DNA of 64,000 nt from Cordylochernes scorpioides. Lineage: Eukaryota; Arthropoda; Arachnida; Pseudoscorpiones; Chernetidae. Shown here piece by piece: positions 42,964 through 52,272 of this stretch. The notes beneath the pieces are model-generated. The model did not search any database, was not told the DNA's origin, and worked only from the letters and a program-made list of their open reading frames with translations. The DNA is taken from positions 66,340,115 to 66,404,114 of the forward strand of contig CP092876.1 in the NCBI GenBank assembly GCA_030710605.1. The letters are read 5' to 3'. A program made the position numbers and the translations under genes. Each line of letters starts with the position of its first letter. Position 1 is the stretch's first letter.

Positions 42964-44013
42964 TATATACATATCCACGCTCCGGAAATCTAATTTAACC
43001 GAATGCATACTATGTGATGGTATCTGAAACAGATAAAGGAATAATAAAAGATTCTGACTTCTCACTCAGAAATTACTCATTTAGTAGATTTTAAAGATAA
43101 AGTAAAAGCTTGTTCAATTGATTTCATACAAAACACAATGTCGGGTAGTTGGCAACTTCTGTACGCTCTACAACTCTAAATTGTCTTAAACTCTTCTAAA
43201 TCCGAATATATAATAACACAACATATCACGGAAAAATATTTCTTAGGAGGCACAGACTCTGAGGCGATCCTGTGTTATGCGTTCCAACAAAATTTTGACA
43301 CAAAATACTCGAATTATCTTATATTTGAAAACTGTTTAATCGATAAAATTTAATGCGTCAAACATCGGACTTGATGCAGTCCTAGTGTAAAATGTTGATG
43401 GACAAGAAAAGGTAATGCAATATATCAGTAGAAACCTAACCGATTCAGAAATTAATTATTCAAACACAGTAATTTTTTTGCCTATCCCTAGTACACCTGG
43501 TACAGGCCATGATAATCATGGTGGGTAGTTAGCGACTGCTTTTACTGTAAGTGCACCACATGTCTACACATGTGAAAAGCAGTTCGACTTTGCACATATA
43601 AATATGCCAGAGGCCCGTTTGGTTACTTGCACTCGCTGGTGGGGTTGGACCTTTGCAAGAATCAAGGGCCATTGGAGCATTTTTTGTTTTATCAGAAAAA
43701 AAGTGCCCAATGCGGAAATCGAACCCGGGTCGTAGTGGTCGAAAACCAACGGTTTAGACCAGCCTTCCGCCGACCCCCCCACACAGTAAAATAATGTTTA
43801 TCAATATTTGGGCAATATCCAAATTCACCTTATCTTTACGGTTAGCTATTTACAGTGATAACAGACCATCATGCTCTTTGCTGACTTGAAAAATCCGAGA
43901 GACCCTACTGGTAGACTAGCCAGATGGGCTCTAAGAATCTAAGAGTATGACTTTGAAGTGATACACAGGTCTGGGAAGAAACATTTATATAAAATGTGAA
44001 AAATATTATTTTA
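42964..44013 (+). pseudogene. Ty3-type RNase H remnant
   Basis: Reads ASNIGLDAVLV and then QYISRNLTDSEINYS up to 43472. It resumes after a SINE with WAISKF, VITDHHALC and DPTGRLARWALR to about 43980. These are the RNase H signatures of Ty3/gypsy Pol. Stops interrupt it. The sequence from 42964 to about 43330 has no clear reading. No LTRs for this copy were found. Confidence 0.8.
43473..43780 (-). mobile_element. tRNA-derived SINE with target duplication
   Basis: A 308-bp insert flanked by acacagtaa (43464-43472 and 43781-43789). On the minus strand it opens with a tRNA-like head: an A-box-like GGCGGAAGGCTGGTCTAA, and a B-box GGTTCGATTTCC followed by GC. The head resembles a long-variable-arm tRNA such as Leu. 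A non-tRNA body and a short A-rich tail follow. It splits the Ty3 RNase H reading. Confidence 0.8.
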
Positions 44014-44029
44014 TATATTTCAATAAATA

Positions 44030-46685
44030 AATTAAATTTTCCTGGTCAGTAGATAAAATCCCAACATATATAGAAACTTTAAAAGAATTAACTCCCGAAC
44101 ATCCAGCTGACTCCACAATTGATACTCAGGCTGGGGATTTTACTGGTTTAATTCAAACAGCAATGTTACGCTCGGGGACGCGGATGGAGGCAAAATCAAA
44201 AAATTAAAAATCTAAGCCATGGTTCGACAAAGACTGTTATTTGGCTAAAAAGGAAATGAAACAAAATCTTAAATTATACGTAAAACATAATATCTCGGCC
44301 GATAAAATTGCATACTTGTCGAGTAAGAAGAAATATTCAGCTATCCTAAAGCTCAAAAAAAGGGAATATACTGACAAAATTCAAGTTATCCTCAGTAATG
44401 TAAAAGATCCTTCCCAATTTTGGAAGATTATTAATTCACTTAAATATAGGAATAACCTACAAGCTGAAATTTCTACTGCAGACTGGCAGGTCTTCTATCG
44501 GGAGTTACTTGGTTCAAATTTAACAAAAGTTGTACAGTTACCACTTGAGATATTGAACATTGACCCTGAATTAGATTGTGAAATATCTCTAACTGAGGTC
44601 ACCACGGAAATTTCCAAATTGGGTAAAAATAAGGCTTCAGGACTTGATGAAATCCCTAACGAAGCGATTAAATATTTATTAGAAGAACATACAATTTATC
44701 TCAGGAACTTATTTAATAAAATCTTAGGGACATCCCAAGTTCCTCAACAATGGACAAAAACGATAATCCACCCAATATTTAAAAATGGAGATCCGGACAA
44801 CCCGTCAAATTACAGAGGAATATCCCTGATTTCTAACCTATCGAAATTATTTACATCTATCTTGAAGACAAGATTGAATGATTGGATGGAGAGAAAGTCA
44901 ATTTTGGCAGAAAATCAGGCTGGTTTTAGAAAAGGCTACTCTTGTCAGGACCACATTTTCACGCTCGTATCATTAATTCAAATGACCCTTAGCCGTAGAA
45001 GGGGAAAGTTATATGCCTTCTTCATTGACCTAAGGAAGGCCTTTGATACTGTGCCGCACCATCTACTTTGGAAAAAACTAGCATTAAATGGTCTGAGCTG
45101 TCGATTTATTAAACTAATTAAGAACTATTATACCCAAATGACGGCAACAGTCAGATGGCGGGGTTCCTTCACGGAGGCTATCAAAATACAAGCGGGAGTA
45201 TTGCAGGGGGAGCCGTTGTCACCTTATTTATTCATTCTCTTCCTAAACGATCTGGTACCCCTGTTCGATGAATCAGAATTGCCAGGCATAAATCTTGAGA
45301 ATTATGGAACTATACACCTTTTACTGTATGCAGACGACATAGTGATCTTAGGAGAATCGAAAATTAATTTGCAATTGAAGATTAACTTACTTAAAAAGTA
45401 CTTAGAAGAGAACTCCCTAACGTTAAACCAAAATAAATCTAAAATAATGGTGTTTAGAAACGGTGGAAGAACAGCTCGTTCCGAGACATGGTTTTGGGGT
45501 CAGCAACCCCTGACAATAGTAGCTAAGTATACATATCTGGGTTACCCTCTGACTACAAAAATCTCGACCCAATATGCTTCCCAATACTTTAGAAACAAAG
45601 CACTGAATGCAATTAGTGCACTTTGGAGAATCCTTACAAAGGCGCGAATAAAGTCCTTTACCTCAGTGATGAAACTTCTTGACACTATTGTTCTTCCTAC
45701 TTTACTATATGCGGCACCAATGTGGGCAATTAACCAGCTGAAGACAGTCAATAATACCCAAGATGCATTTCTTCGTCGTCTCTTAGACTTACCAAACTTC
45801 ACACCAGGATATGTCCTCAGAAGAGAATGTGGAAGAATATCAACTGAACTTAATGCTGTAAAACTTACATTAAAGTTTTGGGTCAGGATTTTAAAAATGG
45901 AGATGAGCAGATTACCACATGCTTGCTTAAACTATCTCTGGAAAGTCACCGCGAAAAAGGAAATAGAAAACAGTTTTACTCAAAATTTAATAAAAATTCT
46001 AGACTCTAAGGGATATTCCTTTCTTAAGGGCTGCGAAGACTACTTAGCCATACAGAAAGAATTGCCAGGCATAATTAGAACTACCACAGACCAACTAATT
46101 CAAAACGATCAGATGAAAATCACTGATTCAACCCACTTTGCTCACTACAAATTTTTGAGTGATTCATTCATGACAGAGGAGTACCTACGATTAAATATCT
46201 CGCTTCCCAACAAAAGACTAGTTGCACAACATAGAGTTTTATGGCAATTTTTCAGGGAAGAAAGAAAATACTTCTGGAAAGAAAATGGCCGGAACTGTTT
46301 ACTTTGTATGGATCTCATGGATGATAATTTGGTTCACTATTTCTTCCAATGCCCTCTCTTAACAGAAAAACGTACTGAAATATTCCCAAGCCCTACCTCT
46401 GGTCAATTTAGATACCATCGCATATGTCAACTTCTCTCTTCAGCTCTGAATGATGAATTACTGATTGTTAGATACTTTAAGTTCTGCACAGAAGCTGGGC
46501 GCATGAGAAAGAATGCAGGGCAAAGGATACTGGAGGATGAACTATCTGTAAATAGGTAACTGAATGTGAGACAAACCTGATTTTGTTGTAAATGTTTCCT
46601 CTTCCCTCTTCTCTTGTTGACGTGTAAATACGGCGAATCCTGTATGGGGCGGAATGCCCTAAATAAAGGCTTTTGTTGTTGTTGT
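44030..46685 (+). mobile_element. 5'-truncated LINE with long ORF2
   Basis: Flanked by a 16-bp duplication tatatttcaataaata (44014-44029 and 46686-46701). It ends after aataaaggcttt and a (gtt)n tail. It lacks ORF1 and the endonuclease; the 5' end falls in the linker before the RT, where a stop separates KSKN from KSKPWFDKDC. Confidence 0.9.
44241..46559 (+). CDS. LINE reverse transcriptase (ORF2, N-terminally truncated)
   Basis: A 772-aa uninterrupted frame. RT motifs in order: KNKASGLDEIPNEAIKYLL (~residues 133-151), HPIFKNGDPDNPSNYRGISL (~175-195), QAGFRKGYSCQDHIF (~228), FFIDLRKAFDTVPHHLLW (~260), AGVLQGEPLSPYLFILF and LLYADDIVILGES (catalytic YADD, ~363). The thumb region and then a C-terminal CCHC finger (CLLCMDLMDDNLVHYFFQC, ~690-710) follow. 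No endonuclease is present, so the protein could not drive a normal insertion cycle by itself. It is related to the ORF2 at 1-2834, with clear similarity through the palm. Confidence 0.9.
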   Translation: MAKKEMKQNLKLYVKHNISADKIAYLSSKKKYSAILKLKKREYTDKIQVILSNVKDPSQFWKIINSLKYRNNLQAEISTADWQVFYRELLGSNLTKVVQLPLEILNIDPELDCEISLTEVTTEISKLGKNKASGLDEIPNEAIKYLLEEHTIYLRNLFNKILGTSQVPQQWTKTIIHPIFKNGDPDNPSNYRGISLISNLSKLFTSILKTRLNDWMERKSILAENQAGFRKGYSCQDHIFTLVSLIQMTLSRRRGKLYAFFIDLRKAFDTVPHHLLWKKLALNGLSCRFIKLIKNYYTQMTATVRWRGSFTEAIKIQAGVLQGEPLSPYLFILFLNDLVPLFDESELPGINLENYGTIHLLLYADDIVILGESKINLQLKINLLKKYLEENSLTLNQNKSKIMVFRNGGRTARSETWFWGQQPLTIVAKYTYLGYPLTTKISTQYASQYFRNKALNAISALWRILTKARIKSFTSVMKLLDTIVLPTLLYAAPMWAINQLKTVNNTQDAFLRRLLDLPNFTPGYVLRRECGRISTELNAVKLTLKFWVRILKMEMSRLPHACLNYLWKVTAKKEIENSFTQNLIKILDSKGYSFLKGCEDYLAIQKELPGIIRTTTDQLIQNDQMKITDSTHFAHYKFLSDSFMTEEYLRLNISLPNKRLVAQHRVLWQFFREERKYFWKENGRNCLLCMDLMDDNLVHYFFQCPLLTEKRTEIFPSPTSGQFRYHRICQLLSSALNDELLIVRYFKFCTEAGRMRKNAGQRILEDELSVNR

Positions 46686-46821
46686 TATATTTCAATAAAT
46701 ATAATTGAGTACTTGGATATGTGTTTCAGCCTTATTTCTTATACCGATGTGATATGATAACCAGAGCAAAATATAAATTTTTATTAATCAATGTTATTAT
46801 GCAAAGAGAGAGAGAGAGAGA

Positions 46822-48596
46822 CAATGACAATTAAAAAGGTTTATTGACCTCAAGTCAACAGTTAAACATTACAACAGTTAAATAGAACAAAAAATAAATA
46901 TTCAGAATCTCTAATCGTTTGTATCAGACGAATACCATTGGGATTCGTCTCGTTCAATGTCGCATTCTGTCCTGAAGTCGGACAGCCTCTTGCCTAGGTC
47001 GGAGTCCTTGTCCCCGACATGGGCGATTGCCTTGTCAAGGAATTTCTTCAGAGCAGAGATCTGCTCGGGCGAAAGAAATGTGAAGACGTCCTCCCTCATA
47101 GTTGGGCAGACAACAGCCTTCTCTATTTCCCACCTGTGATAATCCAAGTATAGGGGTTCCAGGAAGGAGTCAGCGTCTAGTACCTTGAACAGATCCTCAA
47201 CCTTCTGTAAAGTGAGCTGAGGAAGCTGTATGGTTTGTGGTTTAGGGACGGAAGATCCCATTGTTAGTGCAGTCTTGGCCTGATCTTTGGCAGGGTCCGC
47301 TGTTGGTGAAGTAGTGGTCGAGGAAGGTGCTAGTAGAGATGGTAACACGCTGGTGCTCGGCGCCGGTGTAGAAGGCTTAGTGGCTGGAGTGTTCTGGGAA
47401 AGGACTGGGCAGCTCTCCGCGGCAGGATTGGGAGGTGTCACATGGATTGTCTGGATGGTTCCAGAATTTCCCTCAGCCGATGTAGTCGCTGTGTAGCTGT
47501 GGGAGGGCGTGGGCAAGGGGGGTGGAGGTGTCAACACCGGTCCACTTCGGGTGCCCTGGGGGCAGGTGGCTCGCCGATGTCCCTGGCGGTGACATCTACT
47601 ACACCTAACGCCGTAGGTGACGTAGGCGGGTGTGGACTCTCCTTTGGAGATCATCACCAGCTTGGCAGGGAGCTGGTGGAGTTTGCGTCCTTCATTCAGG
47701 AGGACGAAGGCCTCCCTGTTGCCGGTGGTCCAGGTGTATCCGTTACAGGACACCACTTCATAGGCCAGGGAGACAACCCGGCAGTAAGGTCGCAGGGCCT
47801 CGATGATGTCCCCCTCCCTCACTGCGATTGGCAGGTTCCCGAGGATGATCTTCTCCGACTTCCTTCTGTATGGGAATGCCCTGAGGAAGGTGTTGTTGAT
47901 GGTGAGTCCATTCTCCACCAGGCGCTCCGCCTTCTCAATGCTGGCCAGTGCGACCATAGCATGGCCGGACTTCTTCATCAGCTGGTAGACGGAATCCTTC
48001 CCCAGCAACTCTTCCAAGGCCTTCATATAGTGGACGTGATGGAAATCCGCGCACCATTCGACATAGCAGCATTGGTCGAACGATGTTGCTTCTGATCTAG
48101 CTTTGTTCAGCGCCTGTTGCTGTCTGGTGTTCCTGACGTGGGTCACAGACTCTTTTGTGGTCCTTCGAAGCTGTCCAGATGGTTTTGGAGAGCTAGCGTC
48201 CGGCCTCACAATCTGGGCCCGCTGACTTTTAGAGTCAAAACGTTTCCTTTTTTTCCGGTGTACAGATTCAAAAGGTTCGGTGTTATTATCCTTTTCCGCG
48301 GCCTCAACTTGCTCCGCCCAATTTTCACTTTTTGCCGTGGCCGGATTTACATATCCGCCGTTTTTCACGAACGAATTTGCATGTCCGTCGCTCACACCTG
48401 GATTCAAACAATTATTCGTCGAATCTTTTATCGTCGATAAATCGACTTCCATTTCAGCTACCTCGATGGGAATCATACCGCCGTGTAGATCTTTATCCTG
48501 GCTCACCGCCAGTACTGCATATGGGTTGGAAAACTCGAAGTTTTCCATCTCCAGATAGAAAAATGCGGAGCTCGCGCGCCGCGCGGCCGCACGGCC
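46822..48596 (-). mobile_element. ORF1-only LINE derivative between (GA)n tracts
   Basis: About 1.78 kb containing a 5' leader beginning GGCCGTGCGGCC (minus strand), a complete ORF1 and a short 3' UTR with aataaa. (GA)n lies on both sides (46805-46821 and 48597-48620). No endonuclease or RT follows ORF1. The 5' leader and ORF1 start are homologous to the LINE at 1-3771, which also abuts (GA)n. Confidence 0.8.
46911..48548 (-). CDS. LINE ORF1 (Gag-like RNA-binding protein), intact
   Basis: I chose the ATG at 48548 (MENFEFSNPYAV, 545 aa), because the homologous LINE at 1-3771 starts at the same place; the frame is open further to 48665, outside the element. An acidic, low-complexity N-terminus is followed by a basic KKRKRFDSKS stretch and an RRM-like central region (YMKALEELLGKDSVYQL, then RKSEKIILGNLPIAVREGD). 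One clear zinc knuckle (CSRCHRQGHRRATC) is followed by a Pro/Thr/Ser-rich linker and a helical C-terminus. This matches ORF1 proteins of R1-group elements, which bind element RNA. No stop or frameshift, notable for a copy with no ORF2. Confidence 0.85.
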   Translation of the reverse strand: MENFEFSNPYAVLAVSQDKDLHGGMIPIEVAEMEVDLSTIKDSTNNCLNPGVSDGHANSFVKNGGYVNPATAKSENWAEQVEAAEKDNNTEPFESVHRKKRKRFDSKSQRAQIVRPDASSPKPSGQLRRTTKESVTHVRNTRQQQALNKARSEATSFDQCCYVEWCADFHHVHYMKALEELLGKDSVYQLMKKSGHAMVALASIEKAERLVENGLTINNTFLRAFPYRRKSEKIILGNLPIAVREGDIIEALRPYCRVVSLAYEVVSCNGYTWTTGNREAFVLLNEGRKLHQLPAKLVMISKGESTPAYVTYGVRCSRCHRQGHRRATCPQGTRSGPVLTPPPPLPTPSHSYTATTSAEGNSGTIQTIHVTPPNPAAESCPVLSQNTPATKPSTPAPSTSVLPSLLAPSSTTTSPTADPAKDQAKTALTMGSSVPKPQTIQLPQLTLQKVEDLFKVLDADSFLEPLYLDYHRWEIEKAVVCPTMREDVFTFLSPEQISALKKFLDKAIAHVGDKDSDLGKRLSDFRTECDIERDESQWYSSDTND

Positions 48597-48620
48597 GAGA
48601 GAGAGAGAGAGAGAGAGAGA

Positions 48621-49010
48621 ATACGCCATTAATGTAGGTTTATTTATTGTGTTATTGGTGGTCATATGCTGGATTATTGCATTTACATTTGAATAGTAGC
48701 GAAACGATAAATTCAGAATTGTATTGTCAAGATTTGCAAGCCATGCATCTGAAATTGTGAGAAAAAATGCCCAGTTTGGTCAATAGGAAAGGCGTTATTC
48801 TATTTCACGAAAACGCACGGCCACACTTTTAATTTACGGCCCAACAAAAAATTGCTCAATTTGGTTATAAAGTCTAGATCACCCTCCTTATTGACCTGAT
48901 CTGTCCTCTCCTATTTCCATTTTTTCAAGCATTTGGTTAATTATTTTCATTGAAAACGGCTGATCAACCGGAGAGATGGGTAAAACGCCTTTCTTTATTT
49001 ATATAAGATA
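48621..49010. other. Spacer
   Basis: No gene or repeat recognised. Confidence 0.5.
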
Positions 49011-50267
49011 CTAGCGGATGTACCCGACTTCGCCCGGGTTTTACCCTAGTGAAAGTTTACCTAACGAACATTAGTTAAAACAATTTTAGAAAACTTCCAT
49101 TCCCTACTGAATCTATACTTGGCAAGATAACTTTATGTTTGATTATCTGCTCCACCTAGCTGTACTCGTTTAAACGTTGCTGTCTTTGAACAAAAAGGCA
49201 GTTTTAATACCTGAATAATAATTAATTAATGATCAAATGTATACAATACATCAAATTGAAAATTAACAATAAAATTATCCCTATATAAATGCCATTTTAA
49301 TATAACATATGTAAAAAATAATATATATATATTGATAATTTGAAACTCGTAAATTTGAATCTCTCGATAAAGTGAACATTTTTTCCCGGTCCCTGTGTGC
49401 CGTGTCATCCTGAATTTTGCCTTTCCTAATTTTCTACTTTACAAAATCATCGTTTTATCTAGTGAACATTTTTCCCCGGTCCCTTGAAAAATATTCGATT
49501 AGTTGAATAAAATCAATATTAATTATCATTATTCTTGTCTCAAATAAATTGTCGTGTCATCCTGAATTTTGTCTTTCCTAATTTTCTACATTACAAAATC
49601 ATCATGTTATCTATTCTCCCAATATATATGTTGTAGATAAATGATAAAACAAACTTTGACTTGTGCGCAATTAATAGGTAGAAAATCTTACTTTTGATAA
49701 ATAATCTTTAAGATAATAAACTTATAAAAAAAAGATATATTTTGATAATTCGAAACTCGTAAATTTGAATCTCTCGATAAAGTGAACATTTTTCCCCCGG
49801 TCCCTTGAAAAATACTCTATATTTTGAATAAAATCGATATTAATTATCATTATTCTTGTCTCAAATAAATTGCCGTGTCATCCTGATTTTGTCTTTTCTA
49901 ATTTTCTACATTACAAAATCATCATTTTATCTAGATAAATGATAAAACTAACTTTGACTTGTACGCAATTAATAGGTAGAAAATCTTACTTTTTATAAAT
50001 AATCTTTAAGATAACAAACTTAGTGATAATAAAACTTATAGATAAAAAAACTTGTTATCATCGTCGCAATGGGGGCGCTGCTTGCGAGTTAAATATACAA
50101 ATCTGCAAATAACTCTAAGGATATTCAAGATATTCATGAAATTATTTTTCAAAAACCTTCCCGGGGACATACCTAATAATATCCCAAATTTTCACGGCGA
50201 TTGGATATATGGTTTTTGAATCTATAGAGTACAGACAGACAGACATTCAATTTTATAGATATATAGA
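49011..50267 (-). mobile_element. 1257-bp Helitron-like element with exact ends
   Basis: On the minus strand it starts TCTATATATCTATAAAATTG after A. It ends with gggtaaaacccgggcgaagt, cgggtacatccg and CTAG (49014-49011), followed by T. The interior has three copies of a block containing ctctcgataaagtgaacatt (near 49358, 49450 partial and 49770) and the ctcgcaagcagcgc motif on the minus strand near 50088. Non-coding. Confidence 0.8.
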
Positions 50268-50469
50268 TAAAATAAATTTCTTAGAAATATATTTAACGAT
50301 ATTATAAAAATGAGTTTTACATATACTCATATAAATGTCCATACTCAGCATAGTCTCACTGTAGCGGGTGGTTAGCGTTCTGGGCTCCAGGGACTTTGGT
50401 TATAAATAGATCTCACTGCACTTTAGTGTGAAGTAGCAAATCAATTACTGAGCCACTGGTTTTGAGGTA
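50268..50469. other. Spacer
   Basis: Nothing recognised. Confidence 0.4.
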
Positions 50470-50953
50470 TTCAAGGTTATATTTAAGCTAGAGGGATTAA
50501 CCTAGCACATATGTTTAGTGAAAATAGCTTAGATTAAGTTTAAAGAGATTTACATAACACGTTTGTTTAGTAGAAGTTGATTAGATTGAAACTAGAGTAA
50601 TTTACTTAGCACATATGTTTAGTGAGAATAGCATAGATTAAATCTAGAATTAATAACCTAACACACTTGTTTAGTAGAAATTGATTAGATTCAACCTAGT
50701 TATTTACCTAGCACATATGTTTAGTGAGAATAGCTTAGATTAAATATAGAATAAATAACCTAACACACTTGTTTAGTATAAATTGATTACATTTAACCTA
50801 AAGTTATTTACCTAGCCTATATATTTAGCGAGAATTGCTTAGATTAAATCTAGAATGAATAACCTAACACACTTGTTTAGTAGAAATTGATTATATTTAA
50901 CCTAGAGTTATTTACATAGCACATATGATTAGCGAGAATAGCTTTGATTAAAT
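50470..50953. repeat. Satellite array, left part
   Basis: Tandem units of about 104 bp, each built of two related ~52-bp halves: acctagcacatatgtttagt with gagaatagcttagattaaat, and acctaacacacttgtttagt with agaaattgattagatt. About five units. The array continues at 55733 after the Ty3 insertion. Confidence 0.85.
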
Positions 50954-51229
50954 TGTAGGGACACCACTCATTCTCAATAATTATTCTAGAAAATGTAAAT
51001 TCAATTTGTATATTTTATTTTTGGGTATAATTGATAGTTTAGAAATTATAATCTCTTTGTAAAAAATATTTGTTATCATCATCAATTAAATTGTTGCCTT
51101 CTAATTGTAAACAAACTTTGTATATAAAGACATTTTAGATATAAGATATTAAATTAATATGTGTGAAGAAAAATAAATTGTTTAATTATTCAAAGTTGTA
51201 ATAATTGAGCCTCAAGAAATGCCCACACA
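50954..51229 (+). repeat. Ty3 element 5' LTR
   Basis: 276 bp, TGTAGGGACACC...CCCACACA. AT-rich, with tatataaag (51121-51129) as a possible TATA element. Confidence 0.9.
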
Positions 51230-51474
51230 TATATTGGTGAGCCGGACGTGATCCAAATAAAGCCAAAATACGAAGGTAAGCCAAGCCTAAAAAAAGAACA
51301 ACTTTGAATTAGCGATTCCTGTTCAAGATCCAGATTTTATTTAAATATTACCTATTTATATTATTGCTAATTTTTCTTTTAATATTACCTTTAGATAATT
51401 TCGTCTAATATTTTTAAATTTTTGCCTATTACTTTAATTAGATTTTCTTTATCAAAATATTATTTTAACAAAAC

Positions 51475-52272
51475 ATGGAATCAGAAAATAAGCCTAGCGA
51501 AATTGCTACAGAATTATGCAAAGTCAGCATTAAGATCCCACCTTTCTGGGTTGAAAAGCCCGAATTATGGTTTCATCAGGTTGAAGCTCAGTTTAAAATA
51601 AATGGCCTTGTTCAGGAAGAAACGAAGTTCAATTATTTGATCTCCCAGCTAGAACCGAAATACATGGAAAGTATTTGGGATATAATAAATAGCAGAAGCG
51701 ACACCAAATACTCTGACTCTAAGTTGCGGCTGCTAGAATCGTTCAGACAAAGTGAAGGTCAGAGAATAAAACAACTTATTTCCGGTATTGACCTAGGAGA
51801 CATGAAGCCAAGCCAATTACTACAAAAATTAAGATCCCTCGCTACCCCAGATGTTCCTGAAAATTTGATTAAAACCTTATGGCTGGACAAATTGCCAGTC
51901 TCAATCAAAAACATCTTAATAGTAAGCGACGAGGATATAAGCAAGTTGGCCATAATGGCTGATAAGATAAATGAAATAAATCCCTCAAAGGAACTATACC
52001 AGGTAAAGGAAGCCTCATCCCCAATGGAACAGTTGCTCGCTAAAATGGAAGACCTCGAAAAACAGGTGTCTGAATTGCGACTGGAGAGGTCGAGATCTCG
52101 ATCTGAAAATAGGACCTATTCAAGACCACGAAGCAATTCTCGGAAACGCTTCAACCCTGATGGTAAATATTGCTTTTACCACTTCCGTTTTGGCGCCAAA
52201 TGTTTACCAAACAAGTGCAAGCCTCCATGTAGCTGGAAGAAGTCGGGAAACGGGAACCAGCGGCAAAACTAG
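51475..52272 (+). CDS. Ty3-type Gag
   Basis: 265 aa, intact. It opens MESENKPSEIATELCKVSIK and then IPPFWVEKPELWFHQVEAQF, the Gag core seen in many arthropod Ty3 elements. A helical segment (EQLLAKMEDLEKQVSELRLE) leads to an Arg/Ser-rich tract. The end motif is a Cys/His cluster CFYHFRFGAKCLPNKCKPPC rather than a standard CCHC knuckle. Pol overlaps the end in the -1 frame, suggesting -1 frameshifting. Confidence 0.88.
   Translation: MESENKPSEIATELCKVSIKIPPFWVEKPELWFHQVEAQFKINGLVQEETKFNYLISQLEPKYMESIWDIINSRSDTKYSDSKLRLLESFRQSEGQRIKQLISGIDLGDMKPSQLLQKLRSLATPDVPENLIKTLWLDKLPVSIKNILIVSDEDISKLAIMADKINEINPSKELYQVKEASSPMEQLLAKMEDLEKQVSELRLERSRSRSENRTYSRPRSNSRKRFNPDGKYCFYHFRFGAKCLPNKCKPPCSWKKSGNGNQRQN

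Noticed and set aside
47442-48095. 217-aa plus-strand frame opposite LINE ORF1
   Set aside because: It is the antisense of a GC-rich, well-supported ORF1 coding region and has no domain of its own.
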